Shown here in pieces: positions 33,796 through 41,833 of a stretch of 64,000 bases of DNA (the stretch's first letter is position 1; each line of letters starts with the position of its first letter). The stretch is from Robiginitalea aurantiaca (GTDB lineage: Bacteria > Bacteroidota > Bacteroidia > Flavobacteriales > Flavobacteriaceae). The translations under genes and the position numbers were made by a program. Where the stretch lies: positions 186,001 to 250,000 of the forward strand of contig NZ_JAUDUY010000003.1 of assembly GCF_030380815.1 (NCBI RefSeq), written 5' to 3'. The notes under the pieces were generated by a model. It did no database searches and was not told the origin of the DNA. It saw only the letters and a list, made by a program, of their open reading frames with translations.

Positions 33796-35076
33796 ATGCG
33801 ATTTTATTGGGGCATAGTTTTAATCTCTCTGGGGTTTTTATCCTGCGGAGATACGACTACAGAGAAGACTACAACGAGCACGGAAATTCCCACAGAAACG
33901 AAAGAGATAATTGAGCCATCAATTGCATATGGTTTCGACCTGAATGAATTCAAAGTGTTTAAGGATACCATACGTGCCGGGGACAGTTTTGGGGAATTGA
34001 TGCTGGATAATAAGGTTGAATATCCGAAAATTCACGAACTGACAGAGCGTTTTAAGGATACCTTCGATGTGAGACGTATTCGGGTTGGAAAACCCTATAT
34101 GATTCTGAAATCACGCGATACTTCGGAAGTAGCACAGGTTTTTATCTATCAGGAGGACCCCATCAATTACACGGTGATAGACTTTAGGGATACTGTTACA
34201 GCTTATAAAAAACAACGCGAGGTAACCTATGTCCAAAAGGAGGCTTCGGGGGTCATACCAAATGGCGGATCCCTTTCGAACGTAATCGTGGAACAGGGCC
34301 TGGATTATTACCTGACGTATGACCTCTCACAGATCTACGCCTGGACGATTGACTTTTTTAAGTTGAATCCCGGGGACAAGTTTAAGATCATTTATCAGGA
34401 AAAATATATAAATGACACCATCTATGCAGGTGTTGGGCCAATCGAAGCAGCCTACTTTGAGCATAATGGGGAACCTTTCTACGCGTTTTCGTATATGAAC
34501 GATTCGCTGGACGTTCAGGAGTATTACGATGAATCGGCCAATAACCTTCGAAGGACCTTTTTGAGGGCGCCTTTGAAATTTGGGCGCCTTTCTTCCCGCT
34601 ATAACCTCAAAAGGAGGATTCGATATTACGGATACAAGGTCAGACCGCATAAGGGAACAGACTATGCTGCCCCAATCGGCACCCCCATTCTTGCTACGGC
34701 TGACGGGGTGGTCACTGAATCGACGCGCCGGGGCGGAAACGGTAAATACGTTAAAATCAGGCATAACGGAACCTATAGCACCCAGTACCTTCATATGAAG
34801 GCTCAAAAGGTAAAAAAGGGGGAGTTTGTCCGTCAGGGTGATGTCATCGGATGGATCGGGATGACCGGGAATACCGGGGGACCTCACGTGTGCTACCGCT
34901 TCTGGAAAAACGGGAGACAGGTAGATCCTCTGCGTGAAAAGCTGCCGGCCGCTGAACCCCTGGCAGAGTCGCTTAGACCAGAGTACTTCGGGTATATAAA
35001 CCCTTTGAAGGATCAGTTGGAGTGCATTGATTATACGCCAGCTGAAACCATGGAAGATCTGGTTACCCTTAATTAG
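33796..35076 (+). CDS. M23 family metallopeptidase lipoprotein with His-x-Cys zinc motif
   Basis: 426-residue predicted periplasmic peptidoglycan endopeptidase. Lipoprotein signal to Cys17 (GFLSC), a Thr/Glu-rich linker, a helical/LysM-like mid region (about 45-270; [23 protein letters not shown]), and a C-terminal LytM domain (about 285-385). First zinc ligands are in [11 protein letters not shown] (HxxxD). The usual HxH near the end is His364-Val365-Cys366 in [12 protein letters not shown], so the second His, normally a zinc ligand, is Cys. Cys can bind zinc, so activity may remain; I believe related flavobacterial proteins share it. Gaps of 3 and 7 bases to TDO and pgi indicate one operon. 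Confidence 0.92.
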   Translation: MRFYWGIVLISLGFLSCGDTTTEKTTTSTEIPTETKEIIEPSIAYGFDLNEFKVFKDTIRAGDSFGELMLDNKVEYPKIHELTERFKDTFDVRRIRVGKPYMILKSRDTSEVAQVFIYQEDPINYTVIDFRDTVTAYKKQREVTYVQKEASGVIPNGGSLSNVIVEQGLDYYLTYDLSQIYAWTIDFFKLNPGDKFKIIYQEKYINDTIYAGVGPIEAAYFEHNGEPFYAFSYMNDSLDVQEYYDESANNLRRTFLRAPLKFGRLSSRYNLKRRIRYYGYKVRPHKGTDYAAPIGTPILATADGVVTESTRRGGNGKYVKIRHNGTYSTQYLHMKAQKVKKGEFVRQGDVIGWIGMTGNTGGPHVCYRFWKNGRQVDPLREKLPAAEPLAESLRPEYFGYINPLKDQLECIDYTPAETMEDLVTLN

Positions 35077-35083
35077 CCCAAGC

Positions 35084-36730
35084 ATGTCGCTACCAAAAAC
35101 TGACCCTACCCGGACCGAAAGTTGGAAACTTCTCAAGGAGCATTACGCAGCATTAAAATCAGAACATCTTAGAACCCTTTTTTCTGAGGATCCGGGGCGT
35201 GCCGCCCAATTTAGAATCGAGTGGGGTGAATTCCTGATTGACTATTCCAAAAACCGGATTACCCCAAAAACCATGGATTTGCTTCAAAGGCTCGCTGTGG
35301 AGTGTGGCCTGGAGGAAGCCATAAAAAAATATTTTGAAGGGGATCGGATTAACGAGACAGAAGATCGCGCCGTACTTCACACCGCCCTCAGGGCAGCTTC
35401 AGGTAATTCCCTTTACCTGGATGGTGGGGATATCATGCTCGAGGTTGAAGCTGTGCAAAAGCAGATGGAAACCTTTAGCAATGCCGTTATCAGAGGCGAG
35501 CGAAAAGGCTATACCGGAAAGGCATTTACCGACGTGGTGAATATTGGGATTGGCGGTTCGGATTTGGGTCCGGTCATGGTTACCGATGCCCTGAAGTATT
35601 ATCAAAATCACCTGAACATACACTTTGTAAGCAATGTAGATGGGGATCATGTTTACGAAATCCTCCGGCATCTGAATCCGGAAACAACCCTGTTTATTGT
35701 CGTTTCCAAGTCTTTTACGACACAGGAAACCCTCACAAATGCCCTTACGATAAAGAAGTGGTTCTTAAAGAAGGCAACTGAGAAGGATGTAGCCCTTCAT
35801 TTTGCTGCAGTATCTACGAACACGGAACAGATTTCCAGTTTTGGGATCTCAGAAACCAATGTATTCCCCATGTGGGATTGGGTAGGGGGACGGTTCTCTT
35901 TATGGAGCGCGGTAGGCCTTTCTATTTGCCTGGGAATCGGATATGCGAATTTCTCTGAACTACTTGAAGGTGCCCGCGGGATGGACAGGCATTTTCAACA
36001 AACCCCATTTGAAAGGAATATTCCTGTTGTTCTCGGCTTACTCAGTATTTGGTACAACAATTTTTTTGGAGCTGAAACAGAGGCAGTTATTCCATATAGC
36101 CAATACTTGCAGCATCTCCCGGCATACTTGCAGCAAGGGGTGATGGAGAGTAACGGCAAACGCGCTGATCGGAATGGCAATGCTGTGACCTATCAGACCG
36201 GAACCATCATTTGGGGAGCTCCGGGAACGAATTCCCAACACGCCTTTTTTCAACTTATTCATCAGGGCACCAAGTTGATTCCAGCCGATTTTATTGGATT
36301 TAAAAAGCCCCTCCACGGGGATATGGATCACCACCATAAGTTGATGGCAAACTTTTTTGCGCAGACGGAAGCCCTGATGAATGGGAAAACCCCGGAAGAG
36401 GTAGCCGCAGAACTCCGGGACCAGGGACTCGAAGAGGAGGCAGTTGCGAACCTGCTTCCATTTAAAGTTTTCGAGGGCAACAAACCTACAAATACCCTTC
36501 TTATAGAATCCCTTACACCAGCAAATCTGGGAGCACTGATCGCGATGTACGAGCACAAAATCTTCGTCCAGGGCGTAATTTGGAATATCTTCAGCTACGA
36601 CCAGTGGGGCGTGGAGCTTGGAAAACAATTGGCTAAAACCATCCTTGTTGAATTACAGCGCTCATCGACCGGGAATCACGACAGTTCTACCGTACAATTA
36701 ATGTCCGCGTACCAGAGCCCGCAGGCGTAA
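35084..36730 (+). CDS. pgi: Glucose-6-phosphate isomerase
   Basis: 548-residue glycolytic enzyme interconverting glucose 6-phosphate and fructose 6-phosphate. Standard signatures: [33 protein letters not shown], the catalytic region [20 protein letters not shown], and [25 protein letters not shown]. Length is that of the long bacterial type. The ATG at 35084 lies 7 bases after the M23 stop; the frame extends upstream but only over the M23 gene. Last gene of the run that starts with DUF3108; no terminator hairpin is obvious after it. Confidence 0.96.
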   Translation: MSLPKTDPTRTESWKLLKEHYAALKSEHLRTLFSEDPGRAAQFRIEWGEFLIDYSKNRITPKTMDLLQRLAVECGLEEAIKKYFEGDRINETEDRAVLHTALRAASGNSLYLDGGDIMLEVEAVQKQMETFSNAVIRGERKGYTGKAFTDVVNIGIGGSDLGPVMVTDALKYYQNHLNIHFVSNVDGDHVYEILRHLNPETTLFIVVSKSFTTQETLTNALTIKKWFLKKATEKDVALHFAAVSTNTEQISSFGISETNVFPMWDWVGGRFSLWSAVGLSICLGIGYANFSELLEGARGMDRHFQQTPFERNIPVVLGLLSIWYNNFFGAETEAVIPYSQYLQHLPAYLQQGVMESNGKRADRNGNAVTYQTGTIIWGAPGTNSQHAFFQLIHQGTKLIPADFIGFKKPLHGDMDHHHKLMANFFAQTEALMNGKTPEEVAAELRDQGLEEEAVANLLPFKVFEGNKPTNTLLIESLTPANLGALIAMYEHKIFVQGVIWNIFSYDQWGVELGKQLAKTILVELQRSSTGNHDSSTVQLMSAYQSPQA

Positions 36731-36887
36731 ACACCCTTTTAGTAACCCGTTAATAACTTGTCCTGTACTTCCCGGGGCGAGATGTGTTATTTGTTAATTT
36801 TATCCCAAATTATTTAACCTTCCGTTAAACTTAAAATGGTTGTAAATGGTCATTTTTGCGCCGGGTTAAAACTAATAAATAAACACC

Positions 36888-39800
36888 ATGAAAAGATTAA
36901 TTCTGACTCTGATTGCGGTCTTATTTGCCTCCTATACTTTCGCTCAGGGGGTAACAACTTCAGCGGTAGCTGGAAAAATGACTGATGCCAACGGAGAACC
37001 TCTTGGCGGCGCCAGCGTTGTAGCTGTGCACCAGCCAACAGGATCGACCTACGGGGCTGCGACCGATTTCGACGGTTTTTACAGGATTTCCAATATGAGG
37101 GCGGGAGGCCCGTACCGGATTTCTTTTTCGTATATCGGTTTTGAAACCGATGTTCGCGAGAATGTATATCTGACACTTGGCCGGGCTTCTCAGTTTAATA
37201 TTTCACTGGAGGAATCGGCCACTGCTTTGGAAGAAGTTGTAGTTACAAGTTCAAGTTCAGGCATATTCGGAGCCAGCAAAACAGGGTCGGAAACGACGGT
37301 ATCCAAGCGCGATGTGCAGAACCTTCCCGCCACCTCGCGTTCCCTCGCCGATTTTGTCCGGATCACTCCTCAAGCGCAGGTCACGGAGGGGAATGATGGT
37401 TTTAGCATATCCCTGGCGGGACAAAACAACCGTTACAACGCGATTTACATTGACGGAGCAGTGAACAACGATGTTTTCGGACTATCGGGCTCGGGAACTA
37501 ACGGAGGACAAACCGGGGTCAATCCGCTGTCTGTGGATGCCATTGAAACCATTCAGATCAATATTGCCCCCTTCGATGTGAAACAATCGGGATTTTCAGG
37601 AGGATCGATTAACGCCATCACGCGATCAGGTTCCAACAGTTGGGAAGGTTCTGCCTATGGCTTTGTGCGAAATCAGAGCCTGGCCGGAAAAACACCTCCC
37701 GGACTTGTCGGGGACGGAGAAGAGCGGCAGCGCCTTGCCGATTTCACAGCCCTTACCTACGGAGCCCGAATAGGCGGCCCCATCATCAAGGATAAATTAT
37801 TTTTCTTTATAAACTATGAAAGGCAGGAGGATGAAACTCCTCAACCGTTTAATTTCAGCAATTATATCGGCAGATCCTCTCTTTCGGACCTCGAAAACCT
37901 CGGTAACTTTTTAGGGAGTACCTATGGCTATGACCCTGGTATTTTCGACAACAATACCAGGACACTCGAAAGCGATAAACTAACGGCCAAAATTGATTGG
38001 AATATCAATGAAGATCATAAACTTTCCTTTCGATACGGATATGTTGGCGCAAATAACCTTGAGGCCCGAAGTTCGGGATTCAGGAATATCGGATTTATCA
38101 ACGGTTCGGAACTATTTGAAACCAAAACGAACTCCATTGCCCTGGAGCTGAATTCGCGGTTTGGAAATAAATACTCCAACAATTTCGTTCTGGGTTATAC
38201 TTCCGTGCGAGACGACCGCGACCCGGATGGGGAACCCTTTCCGACGGTAGATATTCAGGATGGGGCCGGGACCATATCATTTGGGGCGGAGCCGTTTTCA
38301 ACAGCTAACCTGTTGAACCAGGATGTGTTTACGATAACGAACAATTTTGAAATCTACACGGGTCGTCACACAGTTACCCTCGGGGCTAACCTGGAATTTG
38401 CGGATGTCAAGAACCTCTTTTTTGCATTTAACTACGGGGATTACACTTATGAAGATGATTTTGACGATGCCGGAAACCTCATATCCAGCGGGTTGGACCA
38501 GTTCCTGAATCAACAGGATGCCACACTCTACCAACACGGTTATTCGCTAATCGGAGATCGTACCGTAGGGGATAATTCTTCCGGGGCTTCGGAGTTTGAT
38601 ACCTTTCAGGCAGGATTCTACATTCAGGATGAGGTTCAGATGTCCGACAATCTCAGGGTGACCCTTGGTGCGCGTATTGATATTCCCTATTGGAGCGACG
38701 GTGTAGTAAACGATGATTTCAACAACCGCACCATACCGATTCTGGAGTCCGCCGGAAAGGACCTGCAGGGTGCCAGGGTCGGGCAGAGTATAGACCCCAC
38801 ACCCATGTTTGCCCCCCGGGTAGGTTTTAACTGGGATGTCAAAGGAAAGGGTATGACCCAGGTTCGGGGTGGACTCGGTGTCTTCACTTCCCGCTTGCCT
38901 CTTGTATGGCCAGGCGGAACCTATAACAATAACGGGGTTACCGGAGGATTTATGTTTGAGTTTGGACAACCTTTTGAACCGGACGTAAACAATCAGTTTA
39001 AAGATCCTGAGCCGGGTACCGGAGGTACCGGAGGAAATATCGACCTTATCGCCAAGGATTTCAAACTTCCTCAGGTGATGAAGTACAACATTGCCGTGGA
39101 TCAGAAATTACCTTTCTGGAACCTTATCGCCACAGCAGATTTCCTGTATACAGACATCATTACGGATGTTTATTACCAAAACCTCAATCTAAAGCGGCCT
39201 GCTGGATTTTACCAGGGTGCCGATATCCGTCCGTTTTACGATCGACGGGATGAAATCGATCCGACTTACAACGGGATTTATCTCGCTTCCAACACCGGTG
39301 GAGGTCATGCTTACAACTGGACATTCTCACTTCGCAAGCCTTTTGAGAATGGATTTGCAGGTGGAATATCCTATACCAAGGGAGATTCCTTTAAGATTTT
39401 CGACGGTACTTCCTCCCAGAACAGTTCCCAGTGGCGGAATATTCAAACCGTTAACGGCAAAAATTCAAACCTTCCGGTAACCCGGTCCGATTTTGCGATC
39501 GGCAACCGGATTACAGCAAATGTCTCCTATGAAATCCCATGGAATGAAAACATCAAGACCACATTTGCACTTTTCTATGAGGGGTATCAGAGCACTCCCT
39601 ACAGTTTTATCTACAGAGAAGGCCGGGATTTATTGAACGACGACTCCAGGGATAATGCACTTATTTATATCCCCGCGAGCCAGGACGAAATCCTTTTGCT
39701 GGATATCACGGACAATGCCGGGAACGTTATTGTATCAGCGGATGAGCAGTGGAACGATCTGAATACGTTTATCAACAGCGTTGATTACCTGAACGAGAGA

Positions 39801-40154
39801 CGTGGTAAATACGCAGAGCGCAATGGATCCCTGGGGGTTTGGAGTCATGTTATCGACCTTAAATTGCTTCAGGATTTCAGCCTGAATTCGGGTGACAAAA
39901 AACACACCTTCCAGATTTCCCTGGACATGTTCAATTTCACCAACTTTCTCAATAAAAACTGGGGACAACGCCGTTTTATCCGTAGTGAAGTTAGTCCGCT
40001 AACCACGGTTGGAACCGATGAAACTCCAGCTTTCCAGGTAAATTATGGTACGGTTAACGATGATGGTACTCCGAACATTATTGAATTGAACGACGCTGGT
40101 CTTGCCTCCTCAAGATGGCAAGCTCAAATAGGCTTGCGGTACATATTCAATTAA
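36888..40154 (+). CDS. Oar-like TonB-dependent outer-membrane protein
   Basis: 1088 residues. Signal peptide (MKRLILTLIAVLFASYTFAQ), carboxypeptidase regulatory-like domain (about 25-110, VAGKMTDANGEPLGGASVV), plug (about 115-250, with EEVVVTSSSSG, DVQNLPATSRSLADFVR and SIDAI-type VDAIETIQINIAPFDVKQSGF), then a long beta-barrel ending QIGLRYIFN. This matches the OmpA-related/Oar receptor group rather than SusC: there is no SusD partner. Ligand unknown. Well expressed in related organisms, as far as I recall. Flanked by about 155 bases upstream with ...GTCATTTTTGCG, an imperfect -7 element, and by a terminator. Confidence 0.93.
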   Translation: MKRLILTLIAVLFASYTFAQGVTTSAVAGKMTDANGEPLGGASVVAVHQPTGSTYGAATDFDGFYRISNMRAGGPYRISFSYIGFETDVRENVYLTLGRASQFNISLEESATALEEVVVTSSSSGIFGASKTGSETTVSKRDVQNLPATSRSLADFVRITPQAQVTEGNDGFSISLAGQNNRYNAIYIDGAVNNDVFGLSGSGTNGGQTGVNPLSVDAIETIQINIAPFDVKQSGFSGGSINAITRSGSNSWEGSAYGFVRNQSLAGKTPPGLVGDGEERQRLADFTALTYGARIGGPIIKDKLFFFINYERQEDETPQPFNFSNYIGRSSLSDLENLGNFLGSTYGYDPGIFDNNTRTLESDKLTAKIDWNINEDHKLSFRYGYVGANNLEARSSGFRNIGFINGSELFETKTNSIALELNSRFGNKYSNNFVLGYTSVRDDRDPDGEPFPTVDIQDGAGTISFGAEPFSTANLLNQDVFTITNNFEIYTGRHTVTLGANLEFADVKNLFFAFNYGDYTYEDDFDDAGNLISSGLDQFLNQQDATLYQHGYSLIGDRTVGDNSSGASEFDTFQAGFYIQDEVQMSDNLRVTLGARIDIPYWSDGVVNDDFNNRTIPILESAGKDLQGARVGQSIDPTPMFAPRVGFNWDVKGKGMTQVRGGLGVFTSRLPLVWPGGTYNNNGVTGGFMFEFGQPFEPDVNNQFKDPEPGTGGTGGNIDLIAKDFKLPQVMKYNIAVDQKLPFWNLIATADFLYTDIITDVYYQNLNLKRPAGFYQGADIRPFYDRRDEIDPTYNGIYLASNTGGGHAYNWTFSLRKPFENGFAGGISYTKGDSFKIFDGTSSQNSSQWRNIQTVNGKNSNLPVTRSDFAIGNRITANVSYEIPWNENIKTTFALFYEGYQSTPYSFIYREGRDLLNDDSRDNALIYIPASQDEILLLDITDNAGNVIVSADEQWNDLNTFINSVDYLNERRGKYAERNGSLGVWSHVIDLKLLQDFSLNSGDKKHTFQISLDMFNFTNFLNKNWGQRRFIRSEVSPLTTVGTDETPAFQVNYGTVNDDGTPNIIELNDAGLASSRWQAQIGLRYIFN

Positions 40155-40170
40155 AAGATTTGCGATCCCT

Positions 40171-40202
40171 AAAAACCCTGGCTGTAAGGCCGGGGTTTTT
40201 TT
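40171..40202 (+). terminator. Intrinsic terminator after the Oar-like receptor gene
   Basis: AAAAACCCTGGC, loop TGTAA, GGCCGGGGTTTTTTT; one G-T pair or mismatch in the stem and a 7-base T-run. 16 bases after the stop. Confidence 0.85.
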
Positions 40203-40239
40203 ATCAAAAAAGAATACCTTTAGGGTCAAACCTTCGACG

Positions 40240-40683
40240 ATGGAAATACTACAAACCGTACATTCTTACCTGGCCTATGTCGCTTTAGCCGTCTTGTTTA
40301 TTGCAGTTGCAAACGCCGTTCTCGGTCTTTTCGGAAATAAGATATTCACCATGGAAAAGGATCTCAGGATAAGCCTGTTTGCACTGATCATCTGCCATAT
40401 TCAGCTCCTTGTTGGTCTGTTGCTGTACTTCGTTTCCACCAGTGGTTTTAAAGCGATCCAGTTGGTGGGTATGGAAGGTGTAACCTCCAATCCCGCAGCC
40501 CGCCTCCTGGCCCTGGAGCATCCCCTGATCAATATTATCGCAGTGGTGCTCATTACCATAGGTTGGTCCAGACACAAAAAATATCTTGAAGGAAACAAAA
40601 AATTCAGGAGTATAGCGGTTTTTTACGGTCTTGGATTGTTCCTTATCCTCAGCCGCATTCCCTGGGGCCAATGGCTTAATTGA
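40240..40683 (+). CDS. Four-helix membrane protein (cytochrome-b-like, unknown role)
   Basis: 147-residue inner-membrane protein with four predicted helices (about 8-30, 45-67, 88-108 and 124-142). Histidines near helix ends (VHSYLAY, IICHIQLL, LALEHPLINI, SRHKKYL) could bind haem, which is why such proteins are sometimes labelled cytochrome B; that is inference. No signal peptide beyond helix 1. A 7/8 -7 match (TACCTTTA, 40215-40222) precedes it. Its stop overlaps the convergent nuclease-family gene by 8 bases. Neighbours give no functional hint. Confidence 0.78.
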   Translation: MEILQTVHSYLAYVALAVLFIAVANAVLGLFGNKIFTMEKDLRISLFALIICHIQLLVGLLLYFVSTSGFKAIQLVGMEGVTSNPAARLLALEHPLINIIAVVLITIGWSRHKKYLEGNKKFRSIAVFYGLGLFLILSRIPWGQWLN

Positions 40684-41740
40684 CGTTTAAGGACCTGGGA
40701 CGAATCAGGAAGGCATACACCGGAAAGTGATCGCTGTACCCCCCTTGATAGATCCCCCCTGCGTAGGTCCGGAATGGGTAGTTTTTATATCGCCCTGAAG
40801 CTGTTTTCAGGTAAGGCGGTTGATGAATACCCGCTTTCCAAAAACGGTATCCCCCTTTAGTTGTGTCTTTCCAGGAGGGGGTAAAGAAAAGCTGGTCAAA
40901 AAGATTCCATCGATCCCTGTAGGCCAGGGTTCCAAGACCCCTTCGGTAAGCCTTTGACAGGGGGTTGAATAGATTGATATTTCGGTTCTTACCTTTGGGA
41001 GAGGCACGTCCCATTAGAATAGCTATACTCCGATCTACAGGATTATCATTATAATCCCCCATCGAAATAATCTTGGCATCCGAATCCCTGTACAGAATGG
41101 AATCGATAAGTCTTCGCTGCAGCAAAGCGGCAGCCTTTCTGTATTCCCGGCTTTTTACCGTCCCGCCTCCACGGGAAGGCCAATGGTTTATCAGAACATA
41201 AATCAGGTCCGTATCGAGATAGCCACTGACGACCAACTGATCGCGGGTGTATCTGCGGCCTCCGGAATCCTCATGGAGCAGCAGACGAACGCTCTTGTTC
41301 ACGTCTGGAAAAAAACGGTCTTTGCGATACAAAAGCGCTACATCTATCCCCCTTCGATCAGGCGAATCATAATGGATAATTCCATATGAAAATGGACTGA
41401 GGGCGGGTCGCCGGAGAAGTGCTTCAAGAACCTCCCGGTTCTCCACCTCGCAGACACCGATCAGGTCAGGGGGATGCACACCTGTCTCAATCCCAATTTC
41501 GAAAATCGCTTTGGCGAGGTGATCCAATTTTCGGCTCAACCGTCCGGGGGTCCAGTGATCTGTGCCCTCGGGCGTTCTGTCATCATCCAATGTCAGGGAG
41601 TCGTTCCGGGTATCGAAGAGGTTTTCGAGATTATAAAAAGCGATGGTCCGGATCTGGAACTCCTTTTTAGGGGGTTCCTGACACAAAAGAATTCCTGTTT
41701 GCACAAGGCAGGACAGGACGAATGGAATTACGGGTTTCAT
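40676..41740 (-). CDS. Exported endonuclease/exonuclease/phosphatase (EEP) family enzyme
   Basis: 354-residue secreted metal-dependent phosphodiesterase or nuclease. A signal peptide (to about residue 21, QTGILLCQ) precedes an EEP domain: AFYNLENLFD, metal-binding Glu in GVCEVENREV, INHWPSRGGG, SMGDYNDNPVD, and the closing GYSDHFPVYAF with catalytic Asp-His. All catalytic parts are present. Substrates of the family range from DNA/RNA to sphingomyelin and phosphoinositides; a nuclease role is inferred. The ATG at 41740 is used, 13 bases after a perfect -7 box; the TTG two codons earlier is less likely. Divergent from the TonB receptor that starts 93 bases away. Confidence 0.9.
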   Translation of the reverse strand: MKPVIPFVLSCLVQTGILLCQEPPKKEFQIRTIAFYNLENLFDTRNDSLTLDDDRTPEGTDHWTPGRLSRKLDHLAKAIFEIGIETGVHPPDLIGVCEVENREVLEALLRRPALSPFSYGIIHYDSPDRRGIDVALLYRKDRFFPDVNKSVRLLLHEDSGGRRYTRDQLVVSGYLDTDLIYVLINHWPSRGGGTVKSREYRKAAALLQRRLIDSILYRDSDAKIISMGDYNDNPVDRSIAILMGRASPKGKNRNINLFNPLSKAYRRGLGTLAYRDRWNLFDQLFFTPSWKDTTKGGYRFWKAGIHQPPYLKTASGRYKNYPFRTYAGGIYQGGYSDHFPVYAFLIRPRSLNVN

Positions 41741-41753
41741 ACGCAACTTTCCT

Positions 41754-41761
41754 CAAAACTA
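41754..41761 (-). promoter_or_regulatory. -7 promoter element for the EEP enzyme gene
   Basis: Minus-strand TAGTTTTG, exact TAnnTTTG match, 13 bases before the ATG at 41740. Confidence 0.6.
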
Positions 41762-41802
41762 TAAGGGTAAACTGCAAGGGCGATGCGGCCTGGCCTATGA
41801 AT

Positions 41803-41831
41803 TTTGCTTCGGATAAAAAACGTCAATTTTG
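41803..41831 (+). promoter_or_regulatory. -33/-7 promoter for the TonB receptor/DUF5689 pair
   Basis: TTTG (41803-41806), 17-base spacer, CAATTTTG (41824-41831, 7/8 match). The -7 element ends 2 bases before the ATG at 41834, so the message would be leaderless. Confidence 0.5.
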
Positions 41832-41833
41832 TT

